Source: Rhyzopertha dominica
Taxonomy: Eukaryota; Arthropoda; Insecta; Coleoptera; Bostrichidae
Assembly (NCBI GenBank): GCA_025024175.1
Contig: QCXZ01000001.1
Coordinates: forward strand, 16,678,001-16,742,000
DNA length: 64,000 bases
Reading direction: 5' to 3'
The translations under genes were made by a program, and so were the position numbers. Each line of letters begins with the position of its first letter. The first letter of the stretch is position 1. Positions 34,590 through 46,290 of this stretch are shown one piece after another. The notes beneath the pieces were generated by a model. The model was not told the origin of the DNA. It did no database searches and worked only from the letters and a program-made list of their open reading frames with translations.

Positions 34590-34995
34590 GCATCAAGCAG
34601 GTGGGTGATACGTAACCCACTTTCGAATACCGAGACAAACGCCACCCTGACCAACCCGAGTTCGAACACGGTTTGAGGGAAACCGACCAACGAGATACTC
34701 CGAAGTAACTGTAAATAATCAATTTTAGAGAACACCTCCCAGGTGGAAATCCCCGCGGACCACGCGAAGCCGATAGTGTTTCGTTATTCAGAACGAGTCT
34801 CTCTAGCCGAGTACGAATGCAAGTCACACCTATATTCACCACTTCGTAACGGGATACAGGTCCATAGTTTATATCCAACTCGAATCGGGTTCACACCGGC
34901 GATACCTTCGAGATTTTCATTTCGCGCTTGACGTGCACGGCTGAATTTCAAATCCGCCCCTGCTTGCTTGTCCGGATGCCCACGGCTTAAACAAG
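34590..34995. other. CpG-rich high-complexity block
   Basis: Balanced base composition with many CpGs (accccgcggaccacgcgaag-like text at 34750) after AT-rich flanks. Overlapping frames on both strands up to 103 codons (minus, 34567-34878) with no recognised domain. gagttcgaacacgg at 34659 recalls a tRNA/SINE B box, but no A box or cloverleaf can be built. Confidence 0.35.
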
Positions 34996-36095
34996 TCTAC
35001 AAAAAGCCACAGCTTGTGTTTATGCAGTATGTTCGGGCGTGGGCGGTTAGTAAGCAAACAAGCATAGTAAATAGCCTAGAGAAATTTATTCTGCTAATGG
35101 CTGAATTCGTATGATTTCTATCAGGATGCGCTTCATAATAAATACATGTGCGTGTTTGTAACACATTTGAGATTTGTCCTTTGAAAAACACTCATATCGT
35201 GTTGTCTCCAGAGGCGGCGCAAGACGTGATGTTAGCAAGATGAACTTTGTGAGGCCACACACTGCAAAATTTCAGATTTTATATAAAGGAAAATAGAGAG
35301 TGAACAAAGAGTTCGGAAGAAAATTTCTGATTTAGCTGATTCATGTTTTTACGAAAATCTTCTTAACAGATAGATTTTTATTTTGAAATTTTGTTCATAA
35401 CCTCATGTGTTTTTGAACTATGATGCCCTCAACATTTTTTCAACCGGCACGTCCAAACTTTTTTTTTCGCTTGTCTAAACAGTTTTCAATGGTAATAAGA
35501 AATTGATAGTTTAAATATCATCTTTCTTTAGAAAAATGCAATTTTACCTCTAAAAAATATAATTTCTATTTCTTGAAAAACTAAACATTACAATAAAGTA
35601 ACCCCCCCAAATCTAAGGGGGATAAGTCAGGGGAACATCCAATCGAACGAATTAGAAAATACCTTATCAAGGTAATCACGAACTGCAACGCCATAAATGT
35701 AATAATAATAATTTTTTTCGTAACTTTGTTACTTCGTTGGATGTTCCCTCAATGTATTAGCATTTTTATTTTTTTTTCTTAATGGAATAGAAAATTTGAA
35801 TTCAAAAACAAAACTTATAAATTTCTCAAGAAGAATATTCAACAAGGTTTGCATAAGTGATGTTAATTTGGAGGCAAATACATCACTTATGAAAATTAGT
35901 AAAACAATTGAGCAAGATATCACTTTTTATTATTATTGAAAAGAGGACTGATTAGTTTATTGAGAAAGCTGTGATGATGATGATGACGTCACAGTTTAAT
36001 AGAAATTAAAAATAAAAATTGACCCATTCGAGGGTTTTTCCCAAAAATATTAAATAACTGAATTAAAAATTTTGTACCAAATTTTATGACCACTC
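34996..36095. other. AT-rich spacer with small foldback
   Basis: gggaacatccaa..cga (35630-35650) recurs inverted at 35728-35748 (cgttggatgttccc), a ~110-bp foldback. Nothing else is recognised. A GATGAT microsatellite lies near 35975. Confidence 0.4.
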
Positions 36096-36865
36096 TACAG
36101 GGTGTTCACGCTAACAGTCTACAATAGCTAACTTTTTTATTTGAAATTTTAGAGTAGTGGTTTAAATGGGGAAGTTTCTTAATTTTTTTGAGAAGAATTT
36201 TTTGGTGTTTACAAAAAAACAATTGAATGTCAACTGTCAGCGTTATTGACTACAAGTTTGTTATTTTAAATAGAACGACCATATTTTTTCTAGCGTATTC
36301 GATTGGGCACATTGAATTAAACAAAAAAGTATTAAGATACCAATACCCTATCTTCATTTGTTTTTGAGATATTCCGGGTAGACTAATTTGTGTTCAGGCT
36401 AACAGTCTACAATAGCTAACCTTTTTATTTAAAATTTTAGAGTAGTGGTTTAAATAAGAAAGTTTCTTAATTTTTTGATAAGAATTTTATGATGTTTACA
36501 AAAAAAAACAATTGAACGTCAACTGTCGGAGATATTGACTACAAGTTTGTTATTTTAAATAGAACGACCCTATTTTTTCTAGCGCATTCGATTGGGCACA
36601 TTGAATTAAACAAAAAAACTATTAAGATACCAATACCCTATCTTCATTTGTTTTTGAGATATTCCGGGTAGACTAATTTGTGTTCAGGCTAACAGTCTAC
36701 AATAGCTAACTTTTTTATTTGAAATCGTAGAATGATGTTCAATTGTTTTCTTGTAAACACCATAAAATTCTCAAAAAATTAAGAAACTCCCCCAGTTAAA
36801 CCACTACTCTAAAATTTCAAATAAAAAAGTTAGCTATTGTAGACTGTTAGCGTGAACACACTGTA
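36096..36865. mobile_element. Composite TIR element with 290-bp tandem repeat inside
   Basis: Long terminal inverted repeats of ~135 bp (36096-36232 and 36732-36865) start TACAGGGTGTTCACGCTAAC and TACAGTGTGTTCACGCTAAC. The interior is two near-identical ~289-bp units beginning gtgttca(c/g)gctaacagtc at 36102 and 36390, with a third start at 36680, so the left TIR is itself the beginning of each unit. TA at the tips fits a Tc1/mariner-type insertion. No coding capacity. The pieces tattttaaatagaacgac and attaagataccaatacccta suggest relation to the short element-like stretch near 41207-41300. Confidence 0.88.
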
Positions 36866-37090
36866 TATTTGCAAAACGCATGTTGGTGCGATGCTGTCTG
36901 CACAACAGTCAACCATGAGCGGATCCATATTGTTTAACACATATGAAATACAGATTGTTACACTTTGCTTAGTTTCTTATATTTTTTATAACATACACTT
37001 GATATAGTAACCATTTTTATTCAGGGCTTTCTTAATGCTACTAGCAAAAAAAAATCATTAAGCGCAGATTTTGAGGCGGATGATGCCGCT
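36866..37090. other. Short spacer
   Basis: Nothing recognised. Confidence 0.4.
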
Positions 37091-37468
37091 ATGGATGTCA
37101 AAACAGCGAAGGCCTGTGACAGACGGTACAGTACTGTTCATATAATTTTTGGGTTTGTCGAAGGGACTGAGCTAGTATTATCATCAGCAACTAAGTACAG
37201 ACTATCGTGCTGGAAGGAACAAAGACGATTTCATGTTAGGCTTCGAATATCAGGTCTAGAAGTTTTAAAAGGATCCATCTGGACTTGGACAGCCCGCAAT
37301 AGCAGGAGATTTGTTAAAGACGGAAGTTTTACAGAAAACAACAGAAAATCCATTAGCTTACCGACGTCAATTTTTGTAGTTAGGGCCTTTTTAAACTTGT
37401 CAGACTTAGACATAATTTACGATTTGACAACAGCGCCTTACCATGAGGTCAAGAAAATTCTGACTTAG
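37091..37468 (+). CDS. Hypothetical 125-codon open frame
   Basis: This is among the longest intact frames outside transposons. It has balanced codons, a basic centre (RRFHVRLR) and FVVRAFLNLSDLDIIYDLTT toward the C-terminus. No domain is recognised. It may be open upstream too (the frame before the ATG reads ADFEADDAA). Downstream DNA to ~38.3 kb has further short coding-like stretches in the same strand (NYLSKYQPQAVHVLGRLQVL near 38100; TPEENYTDYDFGKDENA near 38212), suggesting one larger decayed gene or unidentified transposon ORF. Confidence 0.3.
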   Translation: MDVKTAKACDRRYSTVHIIFGFVEGTELVLSSATKYRLSCWKEQRRFHVRLRISGLEVLKGSIWTWTARNSRRFVKDGSFTENNRKSISLPTSIFVVRAFLNLSDLDIIYDLTTAPYHEVKKILT

Positions 37469-38300
37469 CTCGTGATTTCACCTCATAGGCAAAATTTTAC
37501 AATAGAAATAAAGATGTAACTAATTGGGAACTGTGAAATAAAAAAGGAGTAATATCTGCAAGATGACAAATAATTTCTGCACATATCAAAATTCAAAGAG
37601 AATCCGTTGAAGGAATCCAAAAGGAGCAAGATGGGGTACGCCTTACAGTACTGGTTTTACTCCAATGAACACTTTACAAACTTTAAGTAAACACAATTTC
37701 AAACAGCTGACATAATCAGGGGAATCTTGCCGTCTACACTTGCGCTTCGTCAAGTTTAATTTTCGGCTTCTGTATTTGAAGTTATACAGGAACAAAGACA
37801 TCCATTAGTGCAGACATACAGAGTTCGTTCTATTTGCTTTATGTTAGAAGTGCAAAACATTTCGGACGCTTCACAAACAAGTTCAGTTTAAGACGAATAT
37901 TACATAGCAAAGCAACTTCGAGGTTCCCACCATAACTGTTAATATTATTATGTGGAAAAAACACTTTTAGCGAATTGTTTTAAGAGATCGACATTTAATA
38001 TTGAAGGAGTCTAGGCCAACCCTAGTTTCATTTTAAAGCAATTGTTCACAGCGTGTCGCAGAAGTTTCAGTTTTCGGTAAAAAGTCACTTAGGGGTTCTA
38101 ATTATTTGAGTAAATATCAACCTCAAGCTGTTCATGTTTTGGGTAGATTACAAGTTTTATCAAAAGGTAAATATTTCATTGCTGACAAATTTATAAGTGA
38201 AAATTGCATGACACCGGAAGAAAATTATACTGACTACGATTTTGGAAAAGATGAAAACGCTTAAAGTATCACGCTACGCGATACCGAACACGTTTAGTTT
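37469..38300 (+). pseudogene. Possible decayed continuation of the 37.1 kb open frame
   Basis: 38095-38262 (plus) is open and reads SKYQPQAVHVLGRLQVLSKG, then KYFIADKFISENCM and TPEENYTDYDFGKDENA before a stop. The composition looks coding rather than random. Between 37.5 and 38.1 kb the frames are broken. Family not recognised. Confidence 0.25.
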
Positions 38301-39444
38301 CCGATGCCATGCAACAAAAACGGGCCAAAACTAATGATAAACAAATGTTAATAAAAGTAGCAGCTCGAAATTATTTTTAAAAATAGGTTACGTTTTTGTA
38401 AATGATACCCACTAGCATAAAACAGATGTTTTGGGTTAAATAACCATAACACGCGCTTTTTTAAATCCTTACAAATAATACACTGATGACAAGCATGATA
38501 ACCGATAAAAAAATCCTGCTTCTTGATCAAAAATCGAGCTGTTTCGCTGTTATTTTCCGAGTTCACAGTAAATAATATAAAAAAGAATAATCAAGTTGGC
38601 AAAAATCTGCTACAGAAATAGAAAAGTCCAGGGAAATTTGCAAAAAATGTTGGACGGAATTTTGTTATAGGTGCGTGATAAAGAAAGTATACAAAGCACG
38701 CAGCAGAAGTGCTGCTTTGGCATTTTTTGCAATAAAGCGAAATATATTAGGGCACACTGGTTACATTACGGAATCGTGTTGTCAAAAACTACCATTAGTT
38801 GTGGTAACGCTATTACTGTAAATACTAAACTTAAAAGAATAGGATAAAGTTATACCTATGCTATTCTTGGCTAGGCTATTTCACTAAGGGAAGAAAGGAG
38901 GCAAAATTGAATATTATATTATAAAAAGGATAATGCACGCCATTAATTTGCAGAATTAATTTACACTTAAATATACGCTGAAAATATTAACAGCTACAGG
39001 CCAACTATTATATGAACAAGGTACCTGAACAACCGGTTAAAAAACAAATTGATGATGTTTTTGAAAACAGTGATTTGTAATCACAATACCAGTTTATAGT
39101 CACCAATCATAAAGTCCACGAACTTAGAAATTACATTCTGTGTGCCCTAAGGTTAGGTCCTTGGGCCAACCGCATTTGTAATCTTCATTAACGTTCAACC
39201 TGTATCAGTACATTGTATGAGACTGATGTATCACTACAGGGTTTGCACTTAAACAGCACATAACGGATCCAGTCCCAAATAAATAACTAGTTTTTCAAAG
39301 TAAAAGATAAAACGCAAGAAATGATATTTACGCTAGGTAAATACGCCAGTAAAGCCGTTAGGAGTATTTCTTGACTCCTGACTGACTTGGGAAACCCATG
39401 TGGATTACATAACAACAAAACTTGCAAAACAGTTGTGCCTGCTG
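38301..39444. other. Anonymous spacer
   Basis: No feature recognised. Confidence 0.4.
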
Positions 39445-39740
39445 TCTCTGTTCGGACGTTGCTAACTGCCTATCAAGTACCTATCAAGCCATGTTTCACA
39501 GTGTGGGGCCACACAGTCCACCCTTCTAGGGTCTTTAAGGTTCAGAGGAAGTGTGTCAGGATTCTGTTAGGATGTGCGTATCCCGCACTAGAAACAGCAC
39601 CTATTATTACTGCAATAAATTATATAATCTTTTACCAAGCAATGTAAAGAACCTCGTTTTCTAGCTGTTTAAAAGTTTTACTACAAACCTAGTGCTTGTA
39701 CATGCTTTCTATAGTGTGGGTGAATTTATATGCTACTTTT
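39445..39740 (+). pseudogene. LINE ORF2 C-terminal fragment
   Basis: FTVWGHTVHPSRVFKVQRKC and VRILLGCAY match the LINE segment ..YG+..WG.s.....+...Q++.+R.+.g. that follows the RT domain in CR1/Jockey elements. After a frameshift, YNLLPSNVKNL and FYSVDEF-like text complete the end of ORF2. It is not contiguous with the 33 kb LINE and differs from it (RVFKVQRKCVRILLG against NKYRLQKVQNNCCRFIFG). RT catalytic motifs are absent. Confidence 0.72.
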
Positions 39741-41199
39741 TGTAGACGCTTTTACATACGGTAAGTAATTAATTAATTCTCTTAGACGTGTATATGTATT
39801 ACATATAAAAAATTTTCAAATTGTAAGTAAACCAAGAGAAAATAAATTTTAGAATAATCAAGCCATGAGTGCATTTCAAACCTAGTTAACCCTAAGATTT
39901 CCGTCCGACATGTAGGTAAATACGCATAAATGGAATAATAAAGGCTGCTGTAGCATAAGTGCAAAATGGTGTCTTCCTAACAGACACGTTATGTATAGTA
40001 TAGTATTTCAACATCGATTATGAATCAGTATATTCCGAAGAAACTAGTATTGAATATTTGATCGTAAGAAGAGCATGAGTAAAAGGTAACCAAATAAAAA
40101 GTCAGAAAAAAGAGGTTCTAAAATAATTATAAACCAAAAGCTAGATTGTATCTAAAGTCATTGTAAAGACTTCCGTAGATATCATTATGAAGGGATCTTA
40201 GTTAAATACCCTTCATATTTAACACCACATTTTATTTTCATACTTTCTACTCCACATCTGAAAATATCTGAGTATAAATGAATATTGCTCTTAATATACA
40301 TACATAATCATATGTTACAAATTGGTTACAAAGCAGAATGCACTACATTATTGCTTAAAATAATAAGTCTATGCAGTTCAGCTGCTCAGCTGTATCCGTT
40401 AAATGTTACGAATGTCTCGGTACAATAAATAAACTTACAAACGTTGAACAAACAAGAATAGAATGAAAGATTTGCAGGTATTCCCAGATGTGAAAAAACA
40501 GTCAAGTAAATAAAGTTGCCCTTAGATTAACAAAAAAACAAGAACTAATCCAGCTGTGTAAGGGAGCATTTGAAAACATTTGACTAAACATTTGAAAATT
40601 TAATCGCAACAATCAGGTTATTCAGCAAGATAGTACATTTTTTAAAATTACATAGTTTAACTTGTTTTCACATGAGATTAAACTATTACTATATTATATA
40701 TTACTATTTCAGCTATATTGATTATGGGCTGAAGCAAGAAATTGCGTCTTTCTGCCTAGTTCAGTGTTTAAAAGAAATGGTTATTAATGATTGTCGTAAG
40801 TCGAGTTTCATTCCAGCTCACCCCTGGACAACTGTCGTCGCTAAAGGTCCGTGATGAATAAGTTTCGGGGCAGCCAAAGTGAAAACCGCTGTTGAGGGTA
40901 CACCGCCGCTCCTTCTTATTTCTCGTAATGAGCCAAAACGGGAACACATGTTGGGTTGCGGTTGCAGCTTACCGCTGTTACTACATACTACCAGGCTGTC
41001 ATACACACTGGTTGTATGATATATTGTGGGGCTGGACAGAAGGTTAGAAAATGACATCCGTAAATGCCACATGCGCAGAGGAAAGAAGTGAACGACTATT
41101 TCCAAACAATAAGTGGTATATTTAAGTTTTTGAATATGCTCACTTTTAATGAAAATAATGGTAACTCAAAACAACTTCCGGTTATACCAGAGTCGACAG
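39741..41199. other. Anonymous spacer
   Basis: 40800-41080 is GC-richer with a 95-codon minus frame (40818-41105) of no recognised kind. The rest is AT-rich. Confidence 0.35.
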
Positions 41200-41300
41200 A
41201 CACTTGCTTCGGTATTTTAAATAGAACACCCTGTATATATTTGGATTGTACGTAATATTCTAGGTTGACCATAAAAATAGGGTACCGATACCTTAACTTG
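41200..41300. repeat. Fragment with element-like end
   Basis: ttttaaatagaacaccctgt then ata at 41215 resembles the interior of the 36 kb composite element (ttttaaatagaacgacc) and a TACAGGGTG-type end. tagggtaccgatacctta at 41278 parallels its attaagataccaataccc in the opposite order. Probably a decayed relative. Confidence 0.4.
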
Positions 41301-41532
41301 TAGTTTTTCCAAAATTTTTGACAGCTGTAGAGTCCCATTCGGACAAAACTCGAATGGAAACAATTGTCACCGATAACATTAATGAGAATGGTGCGACCTA
41401 CATTTCCATTAACTCATATCTCATATTCTGAAAACTGTGTATGCAGCGGTTACAACGTGACATCATGGTCACATATCAATATATAGTCATAACTCAAAAA
41501 AAAGTTAACTGCACCCAGGTTTTCATGTTAGT

Positions 41533-41907
41533 TAGGGTTTGTATGGAGCTATAAGTGCCAGATTCATGTAACGCGGGCGTTGATTTCTGATTTTTCATGT
41601 GCCGCCTTTTTGTAACTGCTGCCAAGCTACAATATGCACGGCGATAGTCTGAAGGTTGCAGATTAATGTCACATGACAGCTCCGAAATGTAAGATTTCTG
41701 TAACCTTAAAGTTAATTATCTCGCAAAACACTGCAGAATATGCTGAAATACACACTCCTAGGCGTTTTCTCATATTGAAATATATCAAATAATTCAAAAA
41801 TCGACAGATGACAAGTATACGTCACTTTCCTGAGAGGCGGCAAATTGATTTAATCGATAATTTCCATAAGCGCGATGGATGCATGAATCACTTATAGAAA
41901 CCCTGTA
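41533..41907 (+). mobile_element. Family A element, copy 4 (most complete)
   Basis: The left end is degraded (tagggtttgtatggagctat). The right end gcatgaatcacttatagaaa then ccctgta is intact. The interior keeps gtgccgcctttttgtaactg, caagctacaatatgcacgg, agctccgaaatgtaag, aggcgttttctcatattgaa and gagaggcggcaaattgattt. It is the best internal reference for the family (about 375 bp). Non-coding. Confidence 0.75.
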
Positions 41908-42174
41908 TTTGACATATTAAGTTAAAATTGTGAAATTGCTCTTTATGTAACATCACGATTACTTTTGACTTAATTTGACAGATATTAAAACGATATGACA
42001 GATTTGGGTAATTTATGCTGCAATTGTAATTTGCTTGTATTCAAAATGTCACATCTAGGATATTTATTGATAAGTCGTGATGAATGCAACATCATTCTAT
42101 TTAACCGGCACTCCAATACCGTTTTTTATTCTGTAAACTATTAAATAGTGTCATAAAATAGAAATGTTAATGAT
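41908..42174. other. Short anonymous spacer
   Basis: Nothing recognised. Confidence 0.4.
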
Positions 42175-42220
42175 TTTGTTCAATAAAAAGTTGAAATATA
42201 ATAATAATAATAATAATTAA
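42175..42220 (+). repeat. LINE-like 3' end / ATA microsatellite
   Basis: ttcaataaaaagttgaaata leads into (ATA)n, again the AATAAA-plus-trinucleotide-tail pattern of CR1/Jockey 3' ends, without an ORF. Confidence 0.4.
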
Positions 42221-42419
42221 TGACTATTCAATCCTACGCAATATATAATACAACGATAAAAAAACTTTAAAAACTGGTGACGCGTGCGAGCTAGAGCGGC
42301 GAAGATCAGAAACTGCAAACTGTAGCCTCTGTTCTTCTACTTGACCGCGAAAATTAACACAACAAATACACAGCAGTTCAGGATCAGAATAGACTATCGA
42401 TACCATGTCAGGTCAGGCC

Positions 42420-42960
42420 ACGAGCAAGCCACAATTTTTCAAACTTATTACCAGAATGCTGTTTTCTTCAACATGGTTCACTTTTTTTTAACATGATTTA
42501 CTTTTGTTCGATCATGCTCTGATTCGTCTTGATTCCGTCTATTTCTGTTTTCAGTTGTTCTTAAAAGGCAACTCTTATTTCGTTCTTGATTTCCGATGAT
42601 CTAATTTCATTTTTTCTGAGTCAATTTTCATTTCTTCTTGTGTTGCTCTCATTTCTCCTGGCCTGTTTTCATTTCTTCCCTAGTTGCTTTGAGTTCGGTC
42701 TTAAATTCTTCCTCTCCTGTTTTCATCTCTTTTTTAGTTGCTGTTAGTTTTTTTTTTCAGCTAAGACTTCATCTCTTGCATGAGCTGCACTAGCACTGCA
42801 TTAATGCTGGTAGATTGGCTTCTGGCCACAGGCATATATCCAAACTCCTAGTTCACTCACTTGACTTAGCACCTTCTGACTGTTGGTAATGTCAGACCTT
42901 CTTATGCCTGCCGGTCCTTCTCCTCTTCCAAAGCCTTTCAAATAGCGTCAGTCCTGGTCA
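42420..42960 (-). pseudogene. LTR retrotransposon gag-region remnant
   Basis: From an ATG at 42835 (minus) the frame reads MPVARSQSTSINAVLVQLMQ then EMKS and stops. Beyond it, across frameshifts, comes a lysine/glutamate heptad-like run (TATKKEMKTGEEEFKTELKA, REEMKTG, MRATQEEMKIDSEKMK) typical of the coiled-coil start of gag in some insect Ty3/gypsy elements. The region lies directly downstream of the primer-binding site. No zinc knuckle, protease or RT is visible before 42.4 kb, so the element is truncated inside gag. Confidence 0.65.
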
Positions 42961-42983
42961 CAAAACACTCCAAAAATCCACAA

Positions 42984-43000
42984 CCCCACTTCTGACGCCA
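42984..43000 (-). promoter_or_regulatory. Primer-binding site
   Basis: tggcgtcagaagtgggg on minus starts two bases after the LTR end. TGG start and position fit a tRNA 3'-end complement that primes minus-strand DNA synthesis. The exact tRNA is not assigned. Confidence 0.65.
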
Positions 43001-43002
43001 GT

Positions 43003-43441
43003 TGTTACGTTTACGGGCTCGAAAACTGCGGATTTCTGATTAAACTCCTTTTATTCAGAACACTAGTATCAAATACACTAAGTCTATACACAACCAGTGC
43101 GAAACACTACTGTTTTAACATCACTAATTCACTAAACCACTATACTATACACACTTCCACTAAAAACACCTGTTTCCCTAGGCCTTTCGCTCCTTGATAA
43201 TCGCTATTCGAATTTAGAACTGCCGCGCTTCTCGCCATCGGGCTATTTATACCCCCCATCAAACATTACAGAAGCGACTTCTTCCCGGAGTTCTCGAAAT
43301 TTCGCGAAACCGAATCGTCTGGAAAGTATCGACCTCGGTATTCACATTTTCCTGCTATCTGTTTGTCTGGGATCACTACCTCACATCGCATCTACACGCT
43401 TGCAACTCCCGGCACAGATGGCGCTGACTCGCAACACTACA
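43003..43441 (-). mobile_element. 5' LTR of a Ty3/gypsy-type element
   Basis: On minus the ~439-bp unit starts TGTAGTGTTGCGAGTCAGCG and ends CGTAACA, with TG..CA termini. It carries a TATA box (tataaatag at ~43242-43252 on minus) and an AATAAA signal (~43051-43056). These give U3-R-U5 order, followed by the primer-binding site and gag remnant. The 3' LTR is not in the window. LTR termini follow the TGT..ACA rule. Confidence 0.8.
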
Positions 43442-43483
43442 CAAATAAACTTATTATTATTACAAATATTATTATTATTGTTA

Positions 43484-43519
<36 letters not shown>

Positions 43520-43525
43520 NTACTG
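43442..43525. repeat. (ATT)n microsatellite next to the LTR
   Basis: caaataaacttattattatt followed by a long ATT/GTT tract with an N at 43520. The aataaac+ATT form again resembles a LINE tail into which the LTR element may have inserted. Confidence 0.75.
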
Positions 43526-44770
43526 TTATACTCAATAAGCAAATTTAGACATCCATCAACCACAAAGCTATGTACACAACAAACTATATCGACTTTGCTG
43601 TTGTCACTAAANTAAGATAAAGTTGTCTGAAATCGCGGAATGCTGAATATATCTCGGGGTTAAGTTTTTTTATAGTCGAGCGTCTCTCATTGTACAGATC
43701 GTCTTGGCTGACTGCCATTGTATGCAGAAGTGAAAAATATACTGGCTCACAAAAACAATTTTGACCGTAATAGATAACACATCCATTTGTGTATCGACCG
43801 GGAAATATTGAGGTCTTAAATCGAGAGTTTGCTGTGGTATTTTCGGTTTCCGGCTCTTTGAAAAGACCAACACGAAAACCACAAATATCCAATTTAGGGA
43901 GGTTGTTGTTTTATAAAGGACCTGATCAGGCGGAAGNAATTGTAACCGTAGGACAAAGAGCAGCCCTTGTCAACATAGGACAGTACATAAAAATGCGAAT
44001 CCATAACCGACCGTAAAAGAAACGTTTGATGAAAATGCCTGATATAAAAGTGTAAATGTCAGTAACGTCATTGCATAATTCGGCAGTTATAGTGTTCGTT
44101 ATTTCGGTCGTTAAATATATGAAATGGCAAAAACAGAAACAATTATTACTAACCCAACTATATATGCACTCATATGTTTCCCCCTATTTATTCACTTGTA
44201 TTTACGAATTCTGAATATTTATGTCATCATGTTTTCATCAGGATGTATATCGGTATAAAATAAATCACCAATACATGGCGCCGCATGCAGGTAAACAATA
44301 TGCAAAACTAAACGCAAAACTACATATACCGTGTATTTGTAGTAACATAAATCGGGGTATTGGTGCGACAATGATTAATGCATTGGGGCAGGAGCAGCAA
44401 ACATTAAAGAAGCAGTCTTAATGAGAACACGTACCTAGGTCGGGTTTTGTTAGTAGTTGGCTCACGTCATCAGTTTTATGCAATCTTAATTCTACCAAAG
44501 GTGCTGTAATCTTAAGGCAAATAAACATATTTGGAAATTGTGGCGATTTCTAACTGACAAATGACGTGAGTCAACAGTCAACTGCTTGGGCAAGCGCCAC
44601 TATATACACATTTCATCGGTGCAATAAACAACAAATTGTATGAACCAATTTACTCCGCAGGCGCTACATTCGAGTTAGAAAGAGACAATTATGAAATGTT
44701 TTATCGTTTTTTCTATGTATGTCCGTTATATTATTCCTGCAACAAATACGGTTCAAATTATAGCGAAACC
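43526..44770. other. Anonymous spacer
   Basis: A minus 102-codon frame (43584-43892) overlaps two others and has no recognised domain. tggctcacgtcat (44458) and atgacgtgagtca (44561) form a small inverted repeat of ~125 bp overall. Ns at 43612 and 43937. Confidence 0.35.
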
Positions 44771-45615
44771 CTACCACGCAGTGGCGGCTCGTGACCTTCC
44801 AAGTAGGGTAGGCGACACCCCATACTCGTCTATAGTATAAGCAATTATAATTATTGTCTTCGATCTTGGAATATGAATATGTGTATTTTAATACCTTAAA
44901 TTTCTCCAAATCGAGATGTTAAACAAAAAATTTAGCAAAATTATAACTATTATAAGCTCAAAAACGCTAAAAAAGTAAACGAAACTTGTGAAACAGTACT
45001 TAATTTAAATAATAGAGCACTTAATCTTATCCGTGTTGTAACTGTTCAGAGCATATTGAAAATTTATATAACATATTCCTATGTCACGTCTTCCTATTGC
45101 ATGATTATTATGATGTTTCATTTTGAATAAGAAGATAAAAATGTAAAAATCTTACACTTGCTGCCATCTACCGGTATCATTTAAAACCTATATCGCCCTC
45201 TTTCGCAATGCGAACAGCCTGAGTCCATACAAAGTTTGTTGTAGGCGACCGATCATTCCGCCTGAGACGCATCTATATGCGCGAAGATGTTACTACGTTA
45301 ACCGTCAACTGCGGTCGTTAACGGTGCAGATTCTGAAGGACGTGAACACAAATACAAATGAATTTCAGTTGGTCAAGTTGTGTCGCCTATTCCCAATTTA
45401 AACGTTCGCCGTAATAACACGGTTCGTAATTTTTGAGCAGTATGGGTAAACATGAGATGAAATATTAAATAAACACTGGTATAAAAACAAATTGCATTAA
45501 AAAAATATAAATTTCTAGCTAATTATTATTCATTTTTTTATGGCAATGTTGATTGAAATTGCAAGGTAGGTGGTGCCTACCTTGCCTATCCCGATGAACC
45601 GCCACTTCTACCACG
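44771..45615. mobile_element. Non-autonomous hAT element with 8-bp target duplication
   Basis: ctaccacg occurs at 44771-44778 and 45608-45615, bracketing an 829-bp element whose ends are cagtggcggctcgtgac and gatgaaccgccactt (inverted repeat CAGTGGCGG..). An exact 8-bp duplication plus CA-type ends is the hAT signature. A nested near-palindrome gtaggtggtgcctacc lies by the right end. The interior contains gctgccatctaccggt and no transposase. Its 44990-45220 part recurs at 55140-55385. Confidence 0.9.
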
Positions 45616-46290
45616 TGAAAATGAAATGAATAAACGGACATTAGTATGTATTAAATTTAAAAGCGTTGTTTGTGGAATACTTTTGGCGTTTACGTTAGCA
45701 ACGTGACATCTATGCAAAAGAAGTTAGCTAGCAACACCCATGCGACCTAGGATTCGCCTAATATCTAAGGAGTTTCACACTTCATTTAAACTGATTAGCG
45801 TTGTAGAATATAACAAATTATGAACGACGACAGGTAACTAACAAAGACTAGAGGTTCCCGATCAACGCCAGAAGTTGGCGAGCGAACTGAAGTTTTCAAA
45901 AGCGCGCCTGGCTGGCTCTGCAGCTTCACGATATGATAATAGAGTAACAAGTTTCTATAATAACATTACATACATTATAATGCCTTTGCAATACTCAGAA
46001 AGATGTATCCACTAGGGACAATTCACTTAGGAGCTTCTCATCATATTTAATTCTATTTCCCTTGATAAACCTTGCTCTGAGGGGGAACAAAGCAGCAGAC
46101 GGCTGCAGAATAGAGTAGCAGCTGTATTTTTGATTGAACGTTTGCGGTCGGCAGTGTTCAAAGGTAAAGTTTATCTGCATCTCGCTTTTCTTGAATGCAC
46201 TCTTTTGCTAACTGTTTATCCATACTCGGCGTTCTTAGAACTTTGTTGATTACTTACCTCTGCAATGTAGAAATAGAGCACTAAGGAAAT
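45616..46290. other. Anonymous spacer
   Basis: Nothing recognised; 45840-45930 is slightly GC-richer. Confidence 0.4.

Noticed and set aside
34655..34675. tRNA B-box-like gagttcgaacacgg
   Set aside because: No A box at the right distance and no cloverleaf can be drawn, so neither tRNA nor SINE promoter is supported.
43003..43441. Complete LTR retrotransposon
   Set aside because: Only one LTR, the primer-binding site and a broken gag region are present; no protease, RT, integrase or second LTR.
43363..43615. Frames of polyI, polyL and polyN
   Set aside because: Translation of the ATT microsatellite in different frames.
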